From contig JAIBAN010000077.1 of NCBI GenBank assembly GCA_019695185.1, forward strand, positions 1 through 39,356: DNA of 39,356 nucleotides. The letters are read 5' to 3'. Below are positions 1 to 7,478 of the stretch, piece by piece (positions within the stretch are counted from its first letter, which is position 1; the number at the start of each line of letters is the position of its first letter). Under the pieces are notes generated by a model. It made no database searches and was not told the origin of the DNA. It saw only the letters and a list, made by a program, of their open reading frames with translations. The stretch is from Blastocatellia bacterium. GTDB lineage: Bacteria > Acidobacteriota > Blastocatellia > Chloracidobacteriales > Chloracidobacteriaceae. Both the position numbers and the translations under genes were made by a program.

Positions 1-11
1 CTATTCGAAAA

Positions 12-114
12 CCCTGAACCCTGAACCCTGAACCCTGAACCCTGGACCCTGGACCCTGAACCCTGGACCCTGAACCCTGAACCCTGAACCCTGGCCCCTG
101 GACCCTGGACCCTA
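12..114. repeat. Heptamer tandem array (CCCTGAA/CCCTGGA)
   Basis: Fourteen consecutive 7-bp units alternate between CCCTGAA and CCCTGGA (one CCCTGGC), ending in a partial CCCTA. The same unit, on the other strand, recurs at 15187-15309 and at the right end of the window (39214-39356), and on the same strand at 15370-15399. It resembles the short tandemly repeated heptamers known from cyanobacteria, but the unit is different. No coding role is seen. Confidence 0.95.
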
Positions 115-421
115 AATTCACTGTCATTGAGCCAGCTTTTCTTTCCGGTTGTTTTCTCCAGTTACTTGGGCTATTTTACCGCCCGCAACCGTTCACCCCT
201 CAGAGAGCAACAACAAAAATTCCTTCCGATTCACTCACGCCAACGGTTGCAGCAGTTTGTTGTTCCAAACCCTGTTGTCAGGTTCCTTGATTGGTTTTTT
301 GAAGAGCTGCCCGGCAGTGAACGCCCGGCTTTTTCCCATTGAAATCAAACCACCCTGGCCGTTGTGTCAGCCCGTAGCGGTGTGCCATACGTCCGGGACT
401 CCCCCCCTTTGGAGGAACATC
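115..421. other. Gene-free leader before the first gene
   Basis: No convincing gene lies here. Open frames cross it, but they carry no recognisable protein and the first gene has a strong ribosome binding site of its own at 411-417 (GGAGGAA). The segment presumably holds the promoter of the oxidative cluster; I cannot pick out a clear -10/-35 pair. Confidence 0.5.
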
Positions 422-910
422 ATGGACCAGCCCGTTATCAGCAAAACCATCGGCCAGGTGACCGAACTCACCTGTATTGCTCCGATTATTCCCGGAAAAG
501 CCGATGCCTTGCGCGAAGCCTTTACGCAAATTTCACTCAGTCCTGAAAATCCGCTCAAAAAAATCTCGACCATTCATTTTGCCCGCTGGGTCATTTTCGA
601 TAACGACACCCGTCTGCTCTTTACCAGCAATTTCGATGGCGGCTGGGAAGACTACTTGCGTGATTTTGCCACGCTGGATGCCGAAGGGCTTGATTTCATT
701 TTCCAGTATTGTGTGGGCTATCCCGGTGCCCAGCCGTTTGAGCCGTTTATGGAATACGTGCGAACCCACCAGGTTGAAACCACCTTTTTTTATCCGGCTT
801 ACCCCAACGCCTCAGTCAAACAGATTTTCCTGGCCCTGGATTGGAAAGCCAAAACCGACAACTACATGCGGGAACTTCAGAAACCGCCCTCACCCAACGT
901 AGGGCAGTAA
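422..910 (+). CDS. Conserved hypothetical protein, partner of the DyP peroxidase cluster
   Basis: A soluble protein of 162 residues with no signal peptide or membrane segment. The start is the ATG at 422, placed 5 bp after GGAGGAA; a longer open frame upstream has no ribosome binding site. Its visible landmarks are an HFARW motif near residue 48, an LLFTSNFDGGWEDY segment near residues 60-75 and a C-terminal half rich in aromatic residues. I have the impression that this motif set recurs in small proteins beside DyP peroxidases and P450s and may form a ferredoxin-like alpha/beta fold, but I cannot name a family or reaction. It is the first of four co-directional genes, followed by a strong hairpin at 985-1024, so it may be partly uncoupled from the peroxidase gene downstream. 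Confidence 0.8.
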   Translation: MDQPVISKTIGQVTELTCIAPIIPGKADALREAFTQISLSPENPLKKISTIHFARWVIFDNDTRLLFTSNFDGGWEDYLRDFATLDAEGLDFIFQYCVGYPGAQPFEPFMEYVRTHQVETTFFYPAYPNASVKQIFLALDWKAKTDNYMRELQKPPSPNVGQ

Positions 911-984
911 CCGACCGGTTGCAGACAACAGGTGGAGCGATTAAAGAAACGGCAGGTTTTCCTGAAGACGTGTGTCCGGCCAAG

Positions 985-1024
985 GTGAAAATAACCCAGG
1001 GCCAAAGCCCTGGGTTATTTTCAC
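985..1024 (+). terminator. Perfect 18-bp hairpin between gene 1 and DyP gene
   Basis: The arms at 985-1002 (GTGAAAATAACCCAGGGC) and 1007-1024 are exact reverse complements around a CAAA loop. The right arm contains TTATTTT, so the structure can act as an intrinsic terminator or attenuator, although the T-tract is inside the stem rather than after it. It lies 75 bp downstream of the first gene and 80 bp upstream of the peroxidase start. Confidence 0.7.
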
Positions 1025-1104
1025 TGCCTCGGTACGTGTGAACATTTGTCGCCACGTGCTGCCGTCACCTGTTTTTTTCGCTCCATTTTTGGAAAGGAAC
1101 AGTC

Positions 1105-2481
1105 ATGGGACAGGAAACTACGGTTCAACTTGATTTGACTGACATTCAGGGAAATATCCTGCGCAGTTACTCGATGCCGTTTGCCCGATTCTTTTTTCTG
1201 GAGGTCATTGACCCCGAAAAATCGCGGGCGTCGCTCCAACATGTGATTTCTTTGGTCACAACGGCAGAAGCCTGGGATGAAAAACCGGCTTATACCTTCA
1301 ACCTTGCCTTCAGCTATGCAGGGTTGGTCAAACTAGGGGCGGCGGCGGCCTCACTGGCGCTTTTTTCCTCGGCCTTTCGCAGCGGGATGAAAAGCCGGGC
1401 CACCGTCCTTGGTGACAATGCGGAGAGCGACCCTTCCAAATGGGAAGCAGGTCTGGCAGGCTCCAATCTGCACATCATGGTTGGGCTGTATTCCCAAACC
1501 GCTGAGGATCGTGCCTCCCAAAGCACCCAGTTGCGGGACCATATCGCGCAGGCTGGCGGCTCCCGGATTGTATATGAACAGGACGGCGAGGTGCAGACCG
1601 AAGGCCGCGAGCATTTTGGATTTGAAGACGGCATCAGCCAGCCCGCTGTCGAAGGCAGTGCAGCCGCTGTGTACCAGGGCGATGGTACCCCCCTGCCGGA
1701 TGGAACCTGGGCTCCGGTCAAGGCCGGTGAATTTGTTTTTGGTTACCCGGACGAAGCCGGAAGCAAAGCCGACCCGACCAATTCCAACGACCTCCGTATC
1801 AACGGCAGCTATTGCGTGGTGCGCAAACTGGGGCAGAAAGTGGGTGCCTTTCGGGATTTTATCCAGCAGACGGCATCTCAGTATTACTGGGATACCTCAA
1901 CCCAAACTCAGGAACTCATCGCGGCCAAGATGGTGGGACGCTGGCGGAGTGGTGCGCCGCTGCCGCTGGCTGCCCAGAAAGACGACCCCGCTTTGGGCAA
2001 AGACAACAGCCGGAACAATAACTTTCGCTTCAAGGATGACCCGGTGGGATACGGTTGTCCGCGCGGCTCGCACATCCGCCGCTGCAACCCACGGGATGCG
2101 CTCGACAACACCGCCACCGTGGTGCGCCGCCACCGGATGCTGCGGAGAGGAATTGCCTACGGGCCGCCGTTGCCTCCAGGGGCACCGGAAGACAACGTGG
2201 ACCGGGGCCTGTTTTTTGTGGCGATGTGTGCCGACATCGAACGGCAGTTTGAATTTGTCCAGCAGCAGTGGGTCAACCGAGGGGATTTTGCCGACCTCGA
2301 CATGGCGGAAAAGGATGCGATTATCGGCAACAACTCCAACAACGGACAGTATTCGATTCCTTCTGAAACCGGCATTCCCAAGATGCTCTTTGATTTGCCC
2401 CGCTTTGTCGTGACCCGTGGCGGCGAATATTTTTTCCTGCCGGGCATCAAGGCGCTGAAGCGAATTGCCGGAACAGCATAA
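1105..2481 (+). CDS. DyP-type peroxidase
   Basis: A heme peroxidase of 458 residues, the usual size for the longer (class C/D-like) dye-decolourising peroxidases, which oxidise bulky substrates with hydrogen peroxide. The N-terminus (LDLTDIQGNILR) is typical of the family. The diagnostic GxxDG motif is GFEDG at residues 172-176, with D175 the expected distal acid, and the proximal heme-ligand histidine is probably H323 in CPRGSHIRRCNPRD. A C-terminal block (ERQFEFVQQQWVNRGDF) also matches this group. There is no signal peptide, so it should be cytoplasmic unless encapsulated; no encapsulin gene is visible. GGAAAGGA at 1091-1098 supports the start. The gene sits directly before a P450 and a lipase, suggesting joint work on oxidised lipids or aromatics (inference). 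Confidence 0.95.
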   Translation: MGQETTVQLDLTDIQGNILRSYSMPFARFFFLEVIDPEKSRASLQHVISLVTTAEAWDEKPAYTFNLAFSYAGLVKLGAAAASLALFSSAFRSGMKSRATVLGDNAESDPSKWEAGLAGSNLHIMVGLYSQTAEDRASQSTQLRDHIAQAGGSRIVYEQDGEVQTEGREHFGFEDGISQPAVEGSAAAVYQGDGTPLPDGTWAPVKAGEFVFGYPDEAGSKADPTNSNDLRINGSYCVVRKLGQKVGAFRDFIQQTASQYYWDTSTQTQELIAAKMVGRWRSGAPLPLAAQKDDPALGKDNSRNNNFRFKDDPVGYGCPRGSHIRRCNPRDALDNTATVVRRHRMLRRGIAYGPPLPPGAPEDNVDRGLFFVAMCADIERQFEFVQQQWVNRGDFADLDMAEKDAIIGNNSNNGQYSIPSETGIPKMLFDLPRFVVTRGGEYFFLPGIKALKRIAGTA

Positions 2482-2604
2482 TTGAGAATTGAGAATTGAG
2501 AATTGAGAATTTGGTTTCTTACCTTCCGATGAACAAACCTCTTGTGTTTTCAGACATAACTTACACTCCAATCGGTTTTTAATTCTCAATTCTCGATTCT
2601 CAAT
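2481..2604. repeat. Inverted pair of TTGAGAA heptamer arrays
   Basis: The left array (2481-2510) begins in the stop codon of the peroxidase gene and repeats ATTGAGA four times. The right array (2581-2604) is the reverse complement (AATTCTC units, one variant). Roughly 70 bp separate them. A transcript spanning both genes could fold into a stem of about 24 bp just upstream of the P450 ribosome binding site. Confidence 0.9.
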
Positions 2605-2639
2605 ACAAAAGACGGAAACTCAAAAAGGAAAGGTACCTC

Positions 2640-3917
2640 ATGGGATTTCTTGCAGAATACGACGCAATTGCCGCCCAAGGCGGCGACCCGGCAGCCATTG
2701 CCGGAGCACAAGCCACCCTCTTTAACACAATGCTGGATGCCGACCCCAAAGGATTGTTTGACGAACTCCGCGAACATCGCCCCAATCTGGCGGTGACGCC
2801 CAATATGGTGGTGGTGACCCGGTTTTCCGATGTGGAGGAAGTGATTTCACGGGACGAATGTTTTTCCGTGCAGCTCTATATCCCCAAAATGAACCGTCTG
2901 TCCGGTCCGTTTGTGCTGGCCATGGACAATACGCCTGATTACACGGCCTTCATTTCCATTTTGCGGCTGGCTTTCCGCCGGGATGATGCCCCCCGGTTGG
3001 TGACGTTGGCAGCACAACTGGCCGATGAACTGGTGCAGGAAGCCCTCCCCGCCGGCACACTGGACCTGGGCCGCATGGCACAACTCGCCCCGACCCGGCT
3101 GGTGGCTCAATATTACGGCGTACCCGGACCGGATGAACCGACCCTGCTCCGCTGGGCGGATGACATCTTTCAGGACGTGTTCCACAACACGGGCGACGAC
3201 CCGGCGATTACAGACAAGGCCACGGTTGCCGGACAGCAGATGTGTGCCTTTCTGGACCAGCAGATTGCCGACCTCCGGGCCTCGTTTGCGAGTGGCGCAC
3301 CGGCTCCGCAAACCGTCATCGGACGGTTGGTTCACATGCAAAACGACCCGTCCACCCATCTGGCCGACGACCAAATCCGAAGCCAGTTGATTGGCTCCAT
3401 CACCGGAACGGTGGATACCACGGCACGGGCGGTGTTGGGAACGTTTCAGACCTTGTTTGAAATGCCCGAACAACTGGCTGCCGCGCAAAAAGCGGCGGCG
3501 GCCAACGACGATGCAACTTTGATGGCCATCATCTGGGAAGCCATGCGGTTTCACCCGCAAAACACGATTATTCCCCGGTTGTGCGTCAGCGCCTACACGG
3601 TGGCGCACGGTACCGACCGGGCCATCACCATTCAGCCGGGTACGCTCGTCATGGCGGCGAATTTCTCGGCCATGTTTGACCGGATTGAACTGGATGCGCC
3701 AGAGGAATTCCGCCCCAACCGGCCTTCGTCCAACTATATCCATTTCGGCTATGCCCAGCACCGCTGTCTGGGTGAATACATCGCCCAGGTGCAACTGCGT
3801 GAAACCGTCAAGCGGGTCCTGTTGCTCAAGGGTCTGCACAAGGTCACCTCGCCGGACGACCCCAAAGTGGCTTACGGCAACCTGCCCACAGCCATGTCTG
3901 TGACGTTTGAAGCCTAA
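2640..3917 (+). CDS. Cytochrome P450
   Basis: A soluble bacterial P450 of 425 residues. The heme-thiolate signature is HFGYAQHRCLGEY, with C376 as the axial cysteine. The K-helix ExxR is EAMR at 300-303, and the I-helix oxygen-activation motif is GTVDTT at 256-261 (the acid-threonine pair is present). It lacks an N-terminal membrane anchor. Partner ferredoxin or reductase genes are not in the window, so it would need redox partners from elsewhere or use peroxide. The start follows AAAGGAAAGG at 2622-2631. It is co-directional with the DyP peroxidase upstream and a class 3 lipase downstream; a fatty-acid or hydrocarbon substrate is plausible but not shown by the sequence. Confidence 0.95.
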   Translation: MGFLAEYDAIAAQGGDPAAIAGAQATLFNTMLDADPKGLFDELREHRPNLAVTPNMVVVTRFSDVEEVISRDECFSVQLYIPKMNRLSGPFVLAMDNTPDYTAFISILRLAFRRDDAPRLVTLAAQLADELVQEALPAGTLDLGRMAQLAPTRLVAQYYGVPGPDEPTLLRWADDIFQDVFHNTGDDPAITDKATVAGQQMCAFLDQQIADLRASFASGAPAPQTVIGRLVHMQNDPSTHLADDQIRSQLIGSITGTVDTTARAVLGTFQTLFEMPEQLAAAQKAAAANDDATLMAIIWEAMRFHPQNTIIPRLCVSAYTVAHGTDRAITIQPGTLVMAANFSAMFDRIELDAPEEFRPNRPSSNYIHFGYAQHRCLGEYIAQVQLRETVKRVLLLKGLHKVTSPDDPKVAYGNLPTAMSVTFEA

Positions 3918-3920
3918 CAC

Positions 3921-4018
3921 CATTTGCGATTTGCCATTTGCGATTTGCCATTTTTAACTTGGAACCAAACAGGTTTTTGAAATGGCAAATGGGCAATTGC
4001 AAATCGCAAATGCCAAAA
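3921..4018. repeat. Inverted pair of GCGATTT/GCCATTT heptamer arrays
   Basis: At 3921-3954 the heptamers GCGATTT and GCCATTT alternate; at 3980-4018 a degenerate reverse-complement array (AAATGGC, AAATCGC) follows. Together they form an imperfect long hairpin that ends a few bases before the ribosome binding site of the lipase gene. It has the same geometry as the array pair in the previous intergenic gap but an unrelated unit. Confidence 0.88.
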
Positions 4019-4032
4019 AAGAAGGTCCGCCT

Positions 4033-4968
4033 ATGTCCGAAACAGTTGCCGGTGATAGTTTTTCCCAACAGATGATGACGCTTTCCGCTCTGACTTACGT
4101 CAACGAAAACAAACCGCTGCCGGAAATCAAACCGGCTTTAGTGAGCCAGCTTGCCATCCCTGAATATGCCACGGGTGGGAACTGGTCATTGGTGTGGGGA
4201 CCCTGCCAGAAAGACGAAACCATGTTTTTCTGCGTGCAGGAACGAACTGCCCCACAGCGCCTGGTCCTCTGCGTGCGGGGCACGGATTTAATGGATTTTG
4301 ACAACTGGGTTGAGGATTTATGGGTGAGCCTGGTTGATTACCCAATGGCCGGGAAGCCCTTTGACGGGCATCCAAAGATCGCCAAAGGAACGCTTTTGGG
4401 CCTTAACCAACTGACCGAAATGCTGACCGCAGCCCAGCCGGACGCCTGGGCCACGGAAGGAAACAGTGGCTCTTTGTTTGATTTTCTGGTGGCGCAATCC
4501 GGTGCCGCCGACCTGGAAATGACCGTTACCGGCCACAGCCTGGGGGGGTGTCTGGCCGTTATGCTCGCGGTGTGGCTGACGGACCGGCTGGAAAAAGCCA
4601 CCGTCTCTGCCTGTACCTTTGCGGCCCCGACTCCGGGTGAAACCGAACTGGCCCGTTATACCGAGTCCCGGCTGGGCGAGCGGCACCAACGCCATTACAA
4701 CCAGTTGGATGTGATTCCGCTGGCCTGGAACAATCTTGAAGGATTCAAAACCACTCCCAGCAAAATGGGATGGATGGATGAATGGTTCAAACTCCTGCTT
4801 GACGGCATGATTGAACTGACCAAAGGGAAAAATTTCGCCCATGCCGCCCACCCGTTTCCCATTGCCCGCGAAGCACGCTCCGAAGGCGGCTGGTTTCAGC
4901 AGGCCGGATATGAACACGATTACAACACGTACCTGACTATTTTGGGTGCTCCCACCGTCAAACTCTGA
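4033..4968 (+). CDS. Class 3 lipase (alpha/beta hydrolase)
   Basis: A 311-residue lipase of the fungal-type class 3 family. The nucleophile elbow is GHSLGG at 167-172 (S169), the oxyanion-side motif is VRGTDLMDFDNW at 81-92, the catalytic acid is probably D226 (LDVIPLAW) and the histidine H295 (EHDYNTYL). No signal peptide is visible, so the enzyme appears intracellular. I start it at the ATG at 4033 (GAAGG upstream) rather than 51 bp earlier, because the extra 17 residues would be translated from the heptamer repeat. As the last gene of the cluster it may supply acyl chains to the P450 and peroxidase encoded upstream, which is inference. Confidence 0.9.
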   Translation: MSETVAGDSFSQQMMTLSALTYVNENKPLPEIKPALVSQLAIPEYATGGNWSLVWGPCQKDETMFFCVQERTAPQRLVLCVRGTDLMDFDNWVEDLWVSLVDYPMAGKPFDGHPKIAKGTLLGLNQLTEMLTAAQPDAWATEGNSGSLFDFLVAQSGAADLEMTVTGHSLGGCLAVMLAVWLTDRLEKATVSACTFAAPTPGETELARYTESRLGERHQRHYNQLDVIPLAWNNLEGFKTTPSKMGWMDEWFKLLLDGMIELTKGKNFAHAAHPFPIAREARSEGGWFQQAGYEHDYNTYLTILGAPTVKL

Positions 4969-5067
4969 CCGTATTCATTGCGAATTGAGATTTGAATGGA
5001 AGCTGGATGGATGGCTCAACCGGCAGTGGGAACCAACTTTGAAATAGTCCAATTACAACTGCAAATT

Positions 5068-5556
5068 ATGAACTACATTTCTCAAATTGTTGAATTGATA
5101 CGAAAAGCGCAAGAAATTGCATCACAACATGGTTTCCATAATTTGCTACAACCCGGTTTGGTAAAAGAGCTAATCATCGCTGATATCTTGGGGCACGACG
5201 TTCATAAAACCAAACATGAGCCAGACGCTTATGACCCTAATAATCCTGGCATAAAATATGAATACCTATCATGTTTTGAAGCTGGGACTTTTCAGTTAGA
5301 TAGGATATTTAAGTCACCTGAGGAAAAACGAGCAAAGTCGTTGGAAAGAATTACACGAAACCACAAAATCTACTGCGCTGTATTTGAAAGGGAAAACCCT
5401 CTCAATGTGATTGCTATCTATGAAGTGGAGGTGCAAATAGTGCTCAAAGAAGCAGAAAGACAACTTGACCGGAGCCGAAACGATATATCTCATATCGGAT
5501 TTACAATAAAGTGGGTACAGGAAAATGGAAGACAGATTTACCAAAATCCCAATTGA
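5068..5556 (+). CDS. Putative type II restriction endonuclease
   Basis: A 162-residue protein with no membrane segment, AT-richer and with more A/T-ending codons than its neighbours. It converges on, and overlaps by 19 bp, a DNA methyltransferase gene, the classic layout of a type II restriction-modification pair. A likely PD-(D/E)XK core is PDAYD (D53) followed by KYEYLS (E65), with E34 in the preceding helix; the usual lysine two residues after the glutamate is a leucine here, so a neighbouring basic residue may substitute or the enzyme may be inactive. I chose the ATG at 5068; an in-frame ATG at 4996 would add 24 residues without an obvious ribosome binding site. The recognition sequence cannot be told from the gene. 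Confidence 0.7.
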   Translation: MNYISQIVELIRKAQEIASQHGFHNLLQPGLVKELIIADILGHDVHKTKHEPDAYDPNNPGIKYEYLSCFEAGTFQLDRIFKSPEEKRAKSLERITRNHKIYCAVFERENPLNVIAIYEVEVQIVLKEAERQLDRSRNDISHIGFTIKWVQENGRQIYQNPN

Positions 5557-6386
5557 ACCTGCACTTCCATTTGAGCGTCTTCCATCTCCTTATCTTCCAT
5601 GACCTTTACTTTTAGCAATTTACCGGCAAGGCGCAAGCTTGCGAGTTCAACAAACGTTGGATTGGTATCACAGGCGATAAAATTCCGCCCCAACCGTTTA
5701 CAGACAACCGGAACCGTGCCGCTTCCGCAAAAGGGGTCAAAAACCACAGCTTCCCGTTGGGAACTGGCCAAAACCAGTCTTTCCATCAACTTTTCCGGTT
5801 TCTGTACGGTGTTGAGCATTTCACGACTCACCAACTCCTTCGATTTATAGGTTAATTGCTTGATGTCTCCCCAAACATCACCAGGATTTTTCCCATCCTC
5901 ATTGAACTTTGTTTTCGCATACGTCCCGTTTTTTACGGATGGTACATTTTCACACCGTCGTCTATGTTCAAGTTCAACCAACTGTGGGACACGAATTTCA
6001 TCGAGATTGAATTGTCCAGGTTTGCCTTTTGAGAAATAACAAATGAGATCATAGTTATTGGTGTAAGACTTTCGGCCCTGCCCCAAACGACTGGGCTGAT
6101 ACCAGACAATCTTGGAGTTGAGGGTCAGATACGGCCTGTAGTCAATAAAATCCACACAGGTTGGTTTGCCAAACAGATATAAAACCCCGCCCGGCTTGAG
6201 GATGCGGCTAAATGCCTTGATCAACTCGAAATTGAATGCCTGAATGTTGGAAACCCGGTCCCATTCGTGAGGAGTGGCATTATAAGGACCGTCACAAATA
6301 ATCAGGTCTATGCTCATGTCCGGCAAAGCCCTGGTCGTCTCAAGGGCATCGGCTAGTAAGATGTCATTCATTTTTAGGCTTGGCAT
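5538..6386 (-). CDS. Site-specific DNA methyltransferase (N6-adenine/N4-cytosine, beta type)
   Basis: A 282-residue amino-methyltransferase with motif IV before motif I, the beta-class order. Motif IV is DGPY at residues 32-35 (LIICDGPYN) in place of the common DPPY or SPPY. Motif I, the SAM-binding FDPFCGSGT, lies near residues 219-227. A target-recognition segment sits between them. A region near the end (MEDKEMEDAQMEVQ) is low in complexity and may be a late extension. AAAGGA lies upstream of the start at 6386; an in-frame ATG five codons in is an alternative. With the converging nuclease gene it makes a restriction-modification unit that appears horizontally acquired from its base composition. 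Confidence 0.9.
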   Translation of the reverse strand: MPSLKMNDILLADALETTRALPDMSIDLIICDGPYNATPHEWDRVSNIQAFNFELIKAFSRILKPGGVLYLFGKPTCVDFIDYRPYLTLNSKIVWYQPSRLGQGRKSYTNNYDLICYFSKGKPGQFNLDEIRVPQLVELEHRRRCENVPSVKNGTYAKTKFNEDGKNPGDVWGDIKQLTYKSKELVSREMLNTVQKPEKLMERLVLASSQREAVVFDPFCGSGTVPVVCKRLGRNFIACDTNPTFVELASLRLAGKLLKVKVMEDKEMEDAQMEVQVQLGFW

Positions 6387-6392
6387 TTTTTA

Positions 6393-6575
6393 TTACATCC
6401 TTTGAGGCAATGAGTTTGATACTACTTTTTGCCTTTCAGTTTCAATAAAACAAGTCCAGCGCACGTTGTACCACTTCAGATACAGAAATACCACAGGGTT
6501 TGCTAATTCCCTGTAACTCACAAATTTGTCGATCTCCCAAATACCAGTTGTATTTTCTCCTGACTGGTATTGCAC
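6393..6575 (-). CDS. Small hypothetical ORF upstream of the methyltransferase gene
   Basis: An open frame of 60 codons ends 6 bp before the methyltransferase start on the same strand. It shares the AT-rich composition of the restriction-modification genes. I see no helix-turn-helix, so I cannot call it a controller protein. It could be a remnant, a leader peptide or chance. It has no convincing ribosome binding site. Confidence 0.2.
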   Translation of the reverse strand: MQYQSGENTTGIWEIDKFVSYRELANPVVFLYLKWYNVRWTCFIETERQKVVSNSLPQRM

Positions 6576-6815
6576 TGAATATACAAAAATCTAGGGATGC
6601 TGCCCTCTGCCTTCAGGTTCTCACTTTTCACACCACTCTGCCATCAAATAACAAATTATAGCAGATAAAGCCACGTGGCCCCTGCACCTTGAACCCGCAT
6701 CAGGTTTGGTCCGGGAAATTGCCTTGAAATCCTCGTTCCGGTGTGGTTTTCCTCTTGCCTCAACCTGCCACGGTGTTCCGCATCAGGCGCACCTTGCATA
6801 ATTCGAGAGGATTCT
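6576..6815. other. Divergent intergenic region, nothing recognised
   Basis: The stretch lies between the restriction-modification block and the BstA-like gene and marks a change from AT-rich to GC-richer sequence, so it may contain the right-hand junction of the acquired block. I find no direct repeats, integrase or tRNA here. Promoters for both directions presumably lie inside it. Confidence 0.4.
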
Positions 6816-7340
6816 ATGACAAATCTGAGTTACCCGATTGGAAAGTTTGACTTCACCGCTCAACTTTCACTTGAAGACATCACCACCGCCATCAATCATA
6901 TTGACGACACCCCGGCCCGATTGCGCGCTGCAATCGAGGGACTGAACCAGGAACAGCTCGAAACCCCCTATCGCCCTGAAGGCTGGACCGTCCGCCAGGT
7001 TGTGCATCATGTGGCGGACAGCCACGTCAACGCCTACATCCGCCTCAAGCTGGCCCTGACCGAAGAAACCCCGACCATCAAGCCCTATGACGAAGCCCGT
7101 TGGGCGGAATTGGAAGATTCCCGAACAACACCGCTCGAAATTTCGTTGCAGCTCCTCGAATCCCTTCATCAACGTTGGGTCGTCTTATTACGCTCCCTCA
7201 ATGAAACTGACTTGCAGCGCACGTTCCGCCATCCGGATTTGGGAAATCTGACGGTTTCCCAACTGATTGGGCTCTACAGTTGGCACAGCCGCCATCACAC
7301 CGCCCACATCACCGGCCTGCGCGAGCGCAACAACTGGTAA
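6816..7340 (+). CDS. DinB/YfiT-type metal-dependent thiol transferase (BstA-like)
   Basis: A 174-residue four-helix-bundle protein of the DinB/YfiT superfamily, whose best known member is bacillithiol S-transferase BstA. The sequence follows that subfamily closely: YPIGKF at the start, LETPYRPEGWTVRQVVHHVADSH near residues 47-70 and a C-terminal SWHSRHHTAHI. Three histidines (one in the HHVADSH region and two in HSRHHTAH) are the expected metal ligands. These enzymes conjugate low-molecular-weight thiols to electrophiles. The start at 6816 follows GAGAGG at 6805-6810. The gene is followed after about 140 bp by a secreted peptidase gene with its own ribosome binding site. The actual thiol used by this organism is unknown. 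Confidence 0.88.
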   Translation: MTNLSYPIGKFDFTAQLSLEDITTAINHIDDTPARLRAAIEGLNQEQLETPYRPEGWTVRQVVHHVADSHVNAYIRLKLALTEETPTIKPYDEARWAELEDSRTTPLEISLQLLESLHQRWVVLLRSLNETDLQRTFRHPDLGNLTVSQLIGLYSWHSRHHTAHITGLRERNNW

Positions 7341-7478
7341 GACTTCGGGTTCCGGGTTTTGCCAGCGCACCGGCAGCGGTTCTCCAACACCGGGAGCACT
7401 GGTCTCGTCATTGGAACATTCATAAACCCGGAACCCCTGTCTGATTCAGTTTCAGACGGGCCCGGAAAGGAAACGTAT

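Noticed and set aside
12..114. Telomere-like CCCTGAA array at the left edge
   Set aside because: The same unit occurs internally at 15187-15399 in both orientations, so it is a dispersed array, not a chromosome end.
2847..3923. Long minus-strand open frame opposite the P450 gene
   Set aside because: All P450 signature motifs are on the plus strand; the other frame is a shadow.
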